Source of the DNA: Acidobacteriota bacterium | GTDB taxonomy: Bacteria; Acidobacteriota; Polarisedimenticolia; Gp22-AA2 | Direction of reading: 5' to 3' | Length of the DNA: 7,413 nt | Assembly (NCBI GenBank): GCA_016202915.1 | Contig: JACQNT010000021.1 | Span: forward strand, 1 to 7,413 | In this document: piece by piece, positions 1-6,602 of the stretch | How the letters are laid out: every line of letters begins with the position of its first letter | Numbering within the stretch: position 1 is the first letter of the stretch | Notes under the pieces: generated by a model | The model's database searches: none | Told to the model about the DNA's origin: nothing | What the model saw: only the letters and a program-made list of their open reading frames with translations | Program-made: the position numbers and the translations under genes

Positions 1-682
1 GGCGGGGACCGTGACGCCGGCGCGCGTCCTCGTGATCGGGGCCGGCGTGGCGGGGCTGCAGGCGATCGCGACCTCGCGCCGCCTGGGCGCCGTGGTGGAG
101 GCGTACGACGTCCGCCCGGCCGTCAAGGAGCAGGTGATGAGCCTGGGAGCGAAGTTCGTGGAGATGCCCCTCGAGGCGGCCGGCGCCGAGGGGGCCGGGG
201 GCTACGCCCGGGAGATGGGAGAGGAGTTCTACCGCCGCGAGCGCCAGCTGATGTCCGCCGTGACGGCGCGGAGCAATGCGGTCATCTCGACGGCGGCGCT
301 CCCCGGCAGGAAGGCCCCCGTCCTGATCACCCGCGAGATGGTCCGCGCGATGCACCCCGGCTCCGTCATCGTGGACCTGGCGGCCGAGAGGGGAGGGAAC
401 TGCGAGCTGACCAGCCCGGACCAGACGGTGGTGGAGCACGGGGTCACCATCCTGGGTCCGACGAACCTGCCAGCGACCGTCCCCTTCGACGCCAGCCAGC
501 TGTACGCCCGGAACGTCGCCAATCTCCTCGTCCACCTGGCCCGGGACGGCGCCGTCAGAATCGATCTGCAGGACGAGATCACGCGCGAGACGCTGGTGGC
601 GCGGGAGGGAGACGTGGTCCATCCCGGCATGCGCGAAGCCCTCGGGCTCGCGCAGGCGACCGGCAGGAGGGAGAAGCCGTGA
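1..682 (+). CDS. pntAA: NAD(P) transhydrogenase subunit alpha part 1 (PntAA), 5' end missing
   Basis: This is the NAD(H)-binding domain I of the proton-translocating (Re/Si-specific) NAD(P) transhydrogenase. It sits on the cytoplasmic face and exchanges hydride with NADP(H) on PntB. The frame is open to the left edge (first full codon at 2), and the visible protein begins AGTVTPARVLVIG. The GTG at 11 is therefore an internal Val, not the start. The nucleotide-binding motif GAGVAGLQAI is near visible residues 13-22, followed by LGA and the acidic residue of EAYDVRP. Family features GYAREM, the ISTAALPGRKAP region and the GPTNLPATVPFDASQLYARN region follow. About 226 codons are visible. Split PntAA proteins are usually around 370-390 residues, so roughly 150 N-terminal residues lie outside the window. 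There is no membrane segment at the C-terminus, as expected when domain II is encoded separately. The stop (TGA 680-682) overlaps the next start by four bases. Identity is very secure from conserved motifs and gene order. Confidence 0.96.
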   Translation, partial: AGTVTPARVLVIGAGVAGLQAIATSRRLGAVVEAYDVRPAVKEQVMSLGAKFVEMPLEAAGAEGAGGYAREMGEEFYRRERQLMSAVTARSNAVISTAALPGRKAPVLITREMVRAMHPGSVIVDLAAERGGNCELTSPDQTVVEHGVTILGPTNLPATVPFDASQLYARNVANLLVHLARDGAVRIDLQDEITRETLVAREGDVVHPGMREALGLAQATGRREKP

Positions 683-957
683 CCCTGATGCTGCTCCTCA
701 CCATCTTCGTGCTGGCGGTCTTCGTCGGCTTCGAGGTCATCACCAAGGTCCCGCCGACCCTCCACACGCCGCTGATGTCGGGATCGAACGCCATCTCCGG
801 GATCACGATCATCGGCGCAATTCTCGTGGCGACCTCATCGAGCGGCGTCCTGACGAAGATCGCGGCGTTCGTCGCCGTCGCCTTCGCCATGATCAACGTC
901 GTTGGTGGCTTCCTGGTCACCGACCGCATGCTCGGAATGTTCCGCAGGAAGGACTGA
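679..957 (+). CDS. pntAB: NAD(P) transhydrogenase subunit alpha part 2 (PntAB)
   Basis: This is the small membrane subunit (domain II, alpha side) of the proton-translocating transhydrogenase. It has 92 residues, about the usual size for split PntAB. Three hydrophobic helices are visible at about residues 3-21, 38-53 and 59-80, with the conserved loop [18 protein letters not shown] between the first two. A basic tail ([10 protein letters not shown]) should lie in the cytoplasm. The start is GTG at 679, in a GTGA overlap with the pntAA stop, and is preceded by AGGAGG at 665-670 with eight bases of spacing; this suggests translational coupling. With PntB it forms the proton channel. The split three-gene arrangement is as in Rhodospirillum rubrum and Thermus, unlike the fused alpha subunit of Escherichia coli. 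The conserved loop makes the call firm. Confidence 0.95.
   Translation: MTLMLLLTIFVLAVFVGFEVITKVPPTLHTPLMSGSNAISGITIIGAILVATSSSGVLTKIAAFVAVAFAMINVVGGFLVTDRMLGMFRRKD
946..952 (+). promoter_or_regulatory. Ribosome binding site that selects the TTG start of pntB
   Basis: AGGAAGG lies seven bases before the TTG at 960. No ATG or GTG in the pntB frame lies between the pntAB stop and the first conserved membrane helix, so this site plus the family length fix the unusual TTG start. It overlaps the last codons of pntAB. Confidence 0.7.
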
Positions 958-959
958 CC

Positions 960-2347
<1,388 letters not shown>

Positions 2348-2354
<7 letters not shown>

Positions 2355-2539
2355 AAAACAGCGAGCCGGCGCTGCCCCGCGAGCAGCTCCTCGACGCGGT
2401 GTGGGGCTACGACAGGATCCCGGTGACCCGCACCGTGGACACGCACATCGCCAGGCTGCGGCGCCTGATCGAGGACAACCCCTCCGATCCCCGCTTCATC
2501 ATCACCGTGCACCGCGTCGGCTACAGGTTCAACGGGTAG
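2348..2539 (+). pseudogene. Remnant of an OmpR-family response regulator (C-terminal winged helix only)
   Basis: In the frame that starts at 2348, the sequence reads [20 protein letters not shown] and continues with a [13 protein letters not shown] recognition-helix region, then the HRVGYRF hairpin, ending at TAG 2537-2539. These are the hallmarks of the second half of the OmpR/PhoB-type DNA-binding domain. The phosphoacceptor receiver domain (~120 residues) and the first strands of the effector domain are absent. Upstream, the same frame is only the antiphase of pntB. No credible ribosome binding site or start is present: the first GTG in frame is at 2399, inside the domain, and no recognisable start precedes the remaining motif. 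The resemblance begins within a few bases of the pntB stop, which marks a deletion or rearrangement junction. I infer a dead 3' fragment. Translation by a frame slip at the pntB end cannot be excluded but is unlikely. The domain identity is seen directly; the loss mechanism is inference. Confidence 0.8.
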
Positions 2540-2544
2540 CAGCG

Positions 2545-2574
2545 GGCCCGCGCCCCGCGGGGATCCGGCGGGCC
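2545..2574. terminator. Possible GC-rich hairpin between convergent genes
   Basis: GGCCCGC at 2545-2551 pairs with GCGGGCC at 2568-2574, and inside it CCCCGCGGGG (2553-2562) is itself a palindrome. It lies in the 45-base gap between the response-regulator remnant and the kinase stop, where a two-way terminator would be useful. There is no run of T on either side, so a classical intrinsic terminator is not shown. Confidence 0.3.
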
Positions 2575-2584
2575 GTGGGGATGG

Positions 2585-4909
2585 CTACGATGGGCCGGCC
2601 GGCCGGGCGGCCCGCATCTTCCTCAGGAGAGCCTTGAAGCGCGGATGGTCCCGCAAAGAATCGAGATCGCTGTCGTTCTCGATCCACTCCTTCTGGGCGA
2701 AGCCGGCCTCGATGGCCCGTTCCAGGAGGCCGATCGCCTCCTCCGTCCTCCCGGCCGTGGAATAGACGCAGGCGACGTTGTACAGGAGGCCGCTCTCCTT
2801 CGGTTCGATCGCCAGGGCGCGATCGGCCCACTCGAGACCCTGCTCGACCTGTCCCGTGCCGACCAGGGCCCCTGCCCCGAGGTAGAGCGCCCTGACGTCC
2901 TCCGGGTGCGTCTCCAGACGAGCCTGGATGATCGACAGCGCTCTTCTCATGCTGGCTTGCGCGTCCACCGGGCGTCCCAGGCTGACGTAGACCCCCGCCA
3001 GGAGGATCGGCGCCTGGTAGTCCTCCGGGCGCACCTCGAACGCCTTCTCGAAGAGGGGGGCGGCCTTGTCGTGCTTCCCCTGCACCCAGCAGTCGCGGGC
3101 GTAAAAGTAGTAAGCCTCGAAGAGCTTCGGATCGAGGCGGATGGCGGTCTCGAACTCCCGGTCGGCCTCCTCGTATTGCCTGGTCAGCGACAGCGCGAGG
3201 CCCCGGGAGGCATGCGCCTCCGCCAGGTCTGGAGCGAGTTCCAGGGCCTTCTGGCTGGCGCTCCTGGACCGCTCCAGGTTTTCATCGGTGCTCTCGGCGT
3301 ACATGTACAGGAACGCGGAGGTGTCGGCGATCCCGGCGTAGGCGAGGGCGTACCCCGGGTCGATCGCGATCGCCCGGGAGAACATCTCCCTCGCGGTTCC
3401 CCAGTTCCTCCTCCCGGATAAGTGGAAAACCCTCCGGCCCCGGAGGTAGTAGTCGTACGCCTGCGTGTCGCTGGTGGGCGTCCCCCGGATGGCGCGCTCC
3501 TCCCTCGGACTGAGGGTGACCCGCAGGGCCCGGACGATGTTCTGGGAGATCTCGTCCTGGACGGCGAAGACGTCCTTCATCTCGCGGTCGTAGCGCTCCG
3601 ACCAGAGGTGGTAGCCGTCGGCCACGTTGATGAGCTGCGCCGTGATCCGGATCCTGTCACCCGACTTCCGCACGCTCCCCTCGAGGACGGTGCCGACCCC
3701 CAGCGTTCTCCCGATCTCCTGGATGCTCAGGTCCTTCCCCTTCAGCGCGAAGACGGAGGTCCGCGCCGGCACCTTCAGGCCCTGGACCTTGACGAGGGCG
3801 TTGATCAGCTCCTCGGTGATCCCGTCGCTGAAATACTCGTTTTCCTTGTCCGCGCTCATGTTCTCGAACGGCAGGATGGCGATGGAGGCCGCCGCCTCGG
3901 GTCCCGGCCCCCCGGATGCGGGAGGCGCATGTCCCCCGGACCTCTGCCAGAGGACGTAGCCGAAGACGGAGATCAGAAGCGCCGCGGCCGCCCCGGCGGC
4001 GACGACAGCCTTCCGCCTTTTTCTGGAAGGGACGGCGGGCGCCGCGCCTGAGGCGATCGTACTCTGGAGATCCTCGAGCTCATTGCGCACGGCGACGGCG
4101 GTCTGGTAACGCCGGGCCGGGTCTTTCTCCAGGCAGCGCCGGATGACCTGCCCCAGATGGGCGGGCAGACCCGCCCTGAGATCGGTCACGCCGGCAGGCG
4201 TGTCCCTCAGGATGGAGGAGGCCACGTCGGCAGGGCTCTCTCCCCGGAAGGGGCGCTTCCCTGTCGCCATCTCGTAGAGGATGATGCCCAGCGCGAAGAG
4301 GTCGGACCGATGGTCAGCCGGTCTGCCCTGGATCTGCTCCGGGGACATGTAGGGGACGGTGCCCAGGAGGCGGCCCTCCTGGGTCACTGTCCTGGTCGGC
4401 TCGGTGCTCTCGTCGGACAGAGCCTCGGCCTTGCGGAGCTTGGCCAGGCCGAAATCGAGCACCTTGACAGCGGCGCCCTCAATCACCATGACGTTCGCCG
4501 GCTTGAGATCGCGATGAACGACCCCGCGCTCGTGGGCGGCGCTCACGGCATCGGCGAGCTGCACGGCGACCTCGAAGAACCTCGCCAGCGGCAGCCCCGC
4601 AGGGGGGATAACCGTGTCCAGAGTCCTCCCCTGGACGAGCTCCATGGTCAGGAAGTGGACTCCGCCGCTCTCCTCGACCGAATGGATCGTGACGATGCCG
4701 GGATGGTTGAGGGCCGCGATCGCCTTCGCCTCCCGACGGAACCGCTCCAGACGATCGGTATCCGCCGTCACCTCGGGCGGCAGGACCTTGACCGCGACGT
4801 GCCGATCAAGGCTCGTGTCCAGCGCCCTGTAGACCACCCCCATTCCGCCCCGGCCGATCTCATCGATCAGGCGGTAATGCGACAGCATCTGGCCGGCTTC
4901 AGGGGACAT
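2585..4909 (-). CDS. Membrane Ser/Thr protein kinase with TolB-N-like and TPR region
   Basis: This is a 774-residue Hanks-type kinase. The cytoplasmic catalytic domain covers about residues 12-275. It has the glycine loop GRGGMGVVYRA (19-29), ATP-anchoring K41, helix-C E60, catalytic HRDLKPAN (132-139, base D134), DFG 152-154 and SPE 189-191. All catalytic residues are present, and the Arg before D134 makes it an RD kinase, so activation-loop phosphorylation is likely (several Ser/Thr at 165-176). A basic stop (RKRRK, 296-300) precedes one membrane helix at about 301-321. The rest is predicted to lie outside the cytoplasm: a TolB-N-like module at 342-463 starting SIAILPFENMS, then TPR helices from about 480 to 745 and an ending (DSDLDSLRDHPRFKALL) common to these kinases. 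The start is the first ATG (4907-4909); no clear Shine-Dalgarno is seen, and Met8 is an alternative. It is divergent from the FKBP gene and convergent with the pnt side. Signal and substrates cannot be told from sequence. Confidence 0.93.
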   Translation of the reverse strand: MSPEAGQMLSHYRLIDEIGRGGMGVVYRALDTSLDRHVAVKVLPPEVTADTDRLERFRREAKAIAALNHPGIVTIHSVEESGGVHFLTMELVQGRTLDTVIPPAGLPLARFFEVAVQLADAVSAAHERGVVHRDLKPANVMVIEGAAVKVLDFGLAKLRKAEALSDESTEPTRTVTQEGRLLGTVPYMSPEQIQGRPADHRSDLFALGIILYEMATGKRPFRGESPADVASSILRDTPAGVTDLRAGLPAHLGQVIRRCLEKDPARRYQTAVAVRNELEDLQSTIASGAAPAVPSRKRRKAVVAAGAAAALLISVFGYVLWQRSGGHAPPASGGPGPEAAASIAILPFENMSADKENEYFSDGITEELINALVKVQGLKVPARTSVFALKGKDLSIQEIGRTLGVGTVLEGSVRKSGDRIRITAQLINVADGYHLWSERYDREMKDVFAVQDEISQNIVRALRVTLSPREERAIRGTPTSDTQAYDYYLRGRRVFHLSGRRNWGTAREMFSRAIAIDPGYALAYAGIADTSAFLYMYAESTDENLERSRSASQKALELAPDLAEAHASRGLALSLTRQYEEADREFETAIRLDPKLFEAYYFYARDCWVQGKHDKAAPLFEKAFEVRPEDYQAPILLAGVYVSLGRPVDAQASMRRALSIIQARLETHPEDVRALYLGAGALVGTGQVEQGLEWADRALAIEPKESGLLYNVACVYSTAGRTEEAIGLLERAIEAGFAQKEWIENDSDLDSLRDHPRFKALLRKMRAARPAGPS

Positions 4910-4983
4910 GGGTCAGCGACACTGGCCAGGCGCCCGCGCCATCCGCGGCGCCTGGACTCGCTCCGAGATGGGACCGGCCGGAA

Positions 4984-5012
4984 AGTATGCGGGATGGTCC
5001 CGAGGGTGTCAA
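4984..5012 (-). promoter_or_regulatory. Sigma70-like promoter of the Ser/Thr kinase gene
   Basis: On the minus strand, a perfect TTGACA (-35, 5012-5007) is followed by 17 bases and CATACT (-10, 4989-4984, four of six matching TATAAT). Transcription would begin near 4977, giving a leader of about 68 bases before the ATG at 4909. Good box quality and ideal spacing in a GC-rich background support it; no expression evidence is available. Confidence 0.6.
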
Positions 5013-5018
5013 CTGCGC

Positions 5019-5042
5019 CTCCTGGAACTCACCGTCTCCTGG
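5019..5042. repeat. Two direct copies of CTCCTGG between divergent promoters
   Basis: CTCCTGG occurs at 5019-5025 and 5036-5042, a 17-base period, between the kinase -35 and the FKBP -35. The position would suit a regulator acting on both promoters. Seven bases repeated twice in a GC-rich gap could also be chance. Confidence 0.3.
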
Positions 5043-5055
5043 TTGATACTCTTCG

Positions 5056-5084
5056 TTGACTTGCGGAAGGGGTTCCACTATTCT
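5056..5084 (+). promoter_or_regulatory. Sigma70-like promoter of the FKBP lipoprotein gene
   Basis: TTGACT (-35, 5056-5061, five of six) is separated by exactly 17 bases from TATTCT (-10, 5079-5084, four of six). The predicted start of transcription is near 5091, which places the GGAGG ribosome binding site and the ATG at 5116 in a leader of about 25 bases. Confidence 0.65.
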
Positions 5085-5103
5085 CGCCGCCCAACTCGAA
5101 CAT

Positions 5104-5108
5104 GGAGG
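5104..5108 (+). promoter_or_regulatory. Ribosome binding site fixing the FKBP start
   Basis: GGAGG lies seven bases before the ATG at 5116. It rules out the longer reading that opens at 5056, which would begin inside the -35 box and place 20 residues before the signal peptide. Confidence 0.85.
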
Positions 5109-5115
5109 TAGATCG

Positions 5116-5796
5116 ATGAAGAAGGCCCTCGGCCTGGCGCTCCTCGCCTCTTTCGCCTTCGTCTCGTGCGCCAAGACACGGGCCTCGGGGCCGGAGCTGA
5201 AGACGGACGACCAGAAGATCCTGTACGCCCTGGGAGTGGTCGTCAGCGAGAACCTCGCGACCTTCAACCTGACGGAGACCGATCTCGAGATCGTCAAGGC
5301 CGGCCTCAGCGACGGGGTCCTGGGGCGGGAGAAAAAGGTGGACCTGGCGGTCTACGGCCCGAAGCTCCAGACACTGGCCCAGTCGCGCGCCAGCGCCGGG
5401 GCGGCATCCGAGAAGCAGACGGGCGCCGCTTTCCTGGTGAAGGCGGCGGCTGAGAAGGGGGCGGTCAGGACGCCGGCCGGGTTCGTCATCCAGGAGATCG
5501 CGCCCGGCACGGGGGCGGCTCCGAAAGCCACCGAGAAGGTGAAGGTCCACTACAAGGGGACGCTCATCGACGGGACGGTGTTCGACAGCTCGATCGATCG
5601 CGGCGAGCCGGTCGTCTTCCCGCTCAACCAGGTCATCCCCTGCTGGACCCAGGGGGTCCAGATGATGAAGGTCGGCGGGAAGGCCCGGCTGGTCTGCCCT
5701 CCCGAACTCGCCTACGGCGACCGCGGCGCGCCCCCGCGCATCAGGCCCGGAGCCACCCTGGTGTTCGAGGTGGAACTGCTCGACATCGTGCCGTAG
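5116..5796 (+). CDS. FkpA/Mip-like FKBP-type peptidyl-prolyl cis-trans isomerase, probable lipoprotein
   Basis: This 226-residue exported prolyl isomerase helps proteins fold outside the cytoplasm. The N-terminus [18 protein letters not shown] is a signal peptide with a lipobox-like end; Cys18 would be lipidated. The Phe at -3 (F-V-S-C) is not the preferred residue, so lipidation is likely but not certain. Residues ~29-95 look like the helical dimerisation region of FkpA/Mip proteins ([14 protein letters not shown]). An Ala/Lys-rich linker leads to the FKBP domain at ~141-226, with Y146, F156-D157, V173-I174, W177 and Y200 at the usual active-site positions, and the closing FEVELLDI strand. 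Cys176 and Cys194 flank the active-site segment and could form a disulfide in an oxidising compartment. Start and upstream signals are strong. It is divergent from the kinase, with an independent promoter, so a functional link is only suggested by position. Confidence 0.93.
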   Translation: MKKALGLALLASFAFVSCAKTRASGPELKTDDQKILYALGVVVSENLATFNLTETDLEIVKAGLSDGVLGREKKVDLAVYGPKLQTLAQSRASAGAASEKQTGAAFLVKAAAEKGAVRTPAGFVIQEIAPGTGAAPKATEKVKVHYKGTLIDGTVFDSSIDRGEPVVFPLNQVIPCWTQGVQMMKVGGKARLVCPPELAYGDRGAPPRIRPGATLVFEVELLDIVP

Positions 5797-5813
5797 GAGG
5801 GGATCCCCCGCGT

Positions 5814-6373
5814 TCAGGCGGGCGGAAACCCGATGCGCCGCAGGAGGTCCTCGAAGCGGGGGTCGGAGCGCAGGTCATCGAACTGGGGGGCCATCTTGAG
5901 AAGGACAAGCCACCCGGAACGTTCCTCGTAGGCCTTCTCAAGCCAAGTGAACGTGCGCTCCCGATCACCGAGGGCGGCGTAGATCCCCGCAACGAGGAAC
6001 GCCGAAGCGCGGCCACGGTTTCCGCGCTCCCGCCGCACAGCTCCCTGGCCTTCTGAAACTCGAGAATGGCCTCTCCGTGCATCCCCTTCGCTTCGTATGC
6101 TCACCCCAGGAAGAGTTGGGCGATGAAGACCATGCCCTCCGCCTCGTCGATCTTATGCACGACGGCGAGGTTGGGGTGGGTGACTGTCGCCGCGGCACGG
6201 GCCTCACGCAAAAAGCGCCGCCGGCGCTCCTCGCTACCCACCAGGCCGGGCGGAAGGACTTTCAACGCGACCGGGCGGCGTAATCGCTCGTCCTCGGCTC
6301 GATAGACGACGCCCATCCCTCCTTCGCCGAGCTTAGCGACGATGCGGAAGTGGGAGAGGGTCTTGCCGATCAT
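5814..6373 (-). pseudogene. Decayed Ser/Thr kinase-TPR gene (internal deletion, nonsense codon, frameshift)
   Basis: On the minus strand, an ATG at 6371-6373 opens a kinase N-lobe: glycine loop GEGGMGVVYRA (16-26), K38 in VALKVLPP, and helix-C E57 in LREARAA. After ...EAEGMVFIA (residue ~85, near 6119) the sequence jumps in frame to QLFLG, a stop, then AYEAKGMHGEAILEFQ. Kinase-TPR proteins commonly have LFLGWAYEQKG here, so TGA at 6101-6103 looks like a mutated TGG Trp codon. The TPR frame runs to AETVAAL (about 6005). The text then resumes in a different frame with SAFLVAGIYAALGDRE and ends with DLRSDPRFEDLLRRIG, the usual C-terminus of this kinase class, at TGA 5814-5816. The C-lobe (HRD, DFG), membrane helix and most TPRs are missing, so no kinase activity is possible. 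The family call is secure; the order of the mutations is unknown. A 90-residue N-lobe peptide could still be translated. Confidence 0.85.
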
Positions 6374-6406
6374 CAGGATGCGTCTCGACGTGTATCGGGA
6401 AGACGG

Positions 6407-6438
6407 ATTCTATCAGGAGCCTGTCCGGCAAATTGCAA
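6407..6438 (-). promoter_or_regulatory. Outward promoter-like sequence in the left end of the palindromic element
   Basis: On the minus strand, TTGCAA (6438-6433) is followed by 20 bases and TAGAAT (6412-6407). It points at the kinase remnant, whose ATG is 34 bases beyond. Three extra bases make the spacer longer than the optimum, so activity is doubtful. It mirrors the right-end sequence. Confidence 0.35.
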
Positions 6439-6533
6439 TGGCCGTGCGCATGCGGCCGCAATCGGCATGCGCCCGAGGGGGTCGGGCGGCCTGGGGCCTC
6501 GCGTCCGGCCCCGCGGCGCCCCGAACGCGGCCG

Positions 6534-6562
6534 TTGCGATTTCCCGGACAGGCTCCTAGAAT
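6534..6562 (+). promoter_or_regulatory. Promoter-like sequence at the right end of the palindromic element, before the M61-type gene
   Basis: TTGCGA (-35, 6534-6539, four of six) sits 17 bases before TAGAAT (-10, 6557-6562, five of six). Transcription would begin near 6570, leaving a leader of about 33 bases with the AGGAGG site. The -35 and spacer lie in the right arm of the inverted repeat. Confidence 0.55.
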
Positions 6563-6590
6563 CTGGCCCCGCGGGAGTTGCCCTGACCAC

Positions 6591-6596
6591 AGGAGG
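6591..6596 (+). promoter_or_regulatory. Ribosome binding site of the M61-type gene
   Basis: A full AGGAGG lies six bases before the ATG at 6603. This is close to ideal and fixes the start of a gene whose end is outside the window. Confidence 0.85.
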
Positions 6597-6602
6597 ACTG
6601 CC

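Larger units (their letters stand above)
6406..6563. repeat. Structured palindromic (MITE-like) element with outward promoter-like ends
   Basis: The left arm at 6415-6444 begins AGGAGCCTGTCCGG, and the right arm at 6528-6557 is its reverse complement with 27 of 30 positions matching. Two of the three mismatches would be G-U pairs in RNA. The match continues outward as GATTCTA (6406-6412) and TAGAATC (6557-6563), except for three extra bases on the left. Inside, GCGCATGC (6446-6453) pairs with GCATGCGC (6465-6472), and GGGGCC (6493-6498) with GGCCCC (6507-6512). The whole can therefore fold as one long stem with two internal hairpins. No protein reading is convincing. Size and terminal inverted repeats fit a miniature inverted-repeat transposable element, but no clear target-site duplication is visible. 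A structured regulatory region is the alternative. It separates the decayed kinase from the M61-type gene. Confidence 0.75.

Noticed and set aside
11..13. GTG as the start of pntAA
   Set aside because: The frame continues upstream to the edge with AGT before Val, matching the usual interior of PntAA, and a start here would remove the essential N-terminal half.
2645..4051. Two plus-strand readings (258 and 209 codons) antisense to the kinase C-terminal half
   Set aside because: They mirror the TPR and TolB-N-like coding sequence, and have no start signals or domains.
4157..5059. Plus-strand reading of 300 codons antisense to the kinase
   Set aside because: It overlaps the highly conserved kinase catalytic domain on the other strand and shows no recognisable domain; it is a codon-bias shadow.
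5056..5115. Longer FKBP start at 5056
   Set aside because: It would begin inside the predicted -35 box, lacks a ribosome binding site, and would hide the signal peptide that starts at 5116.
5799..5808. GGGGATCCCC palindrome after the FKBP stop as a terminator
   Set aside because: There is almost no room for a loop and no T run follows; it is too short to support.
6406..6563. Insertion sequence with its own transposase
   Set aside because: The element is only 158 bases with no coding capacity; no transposase gene is found anywhere in the window.
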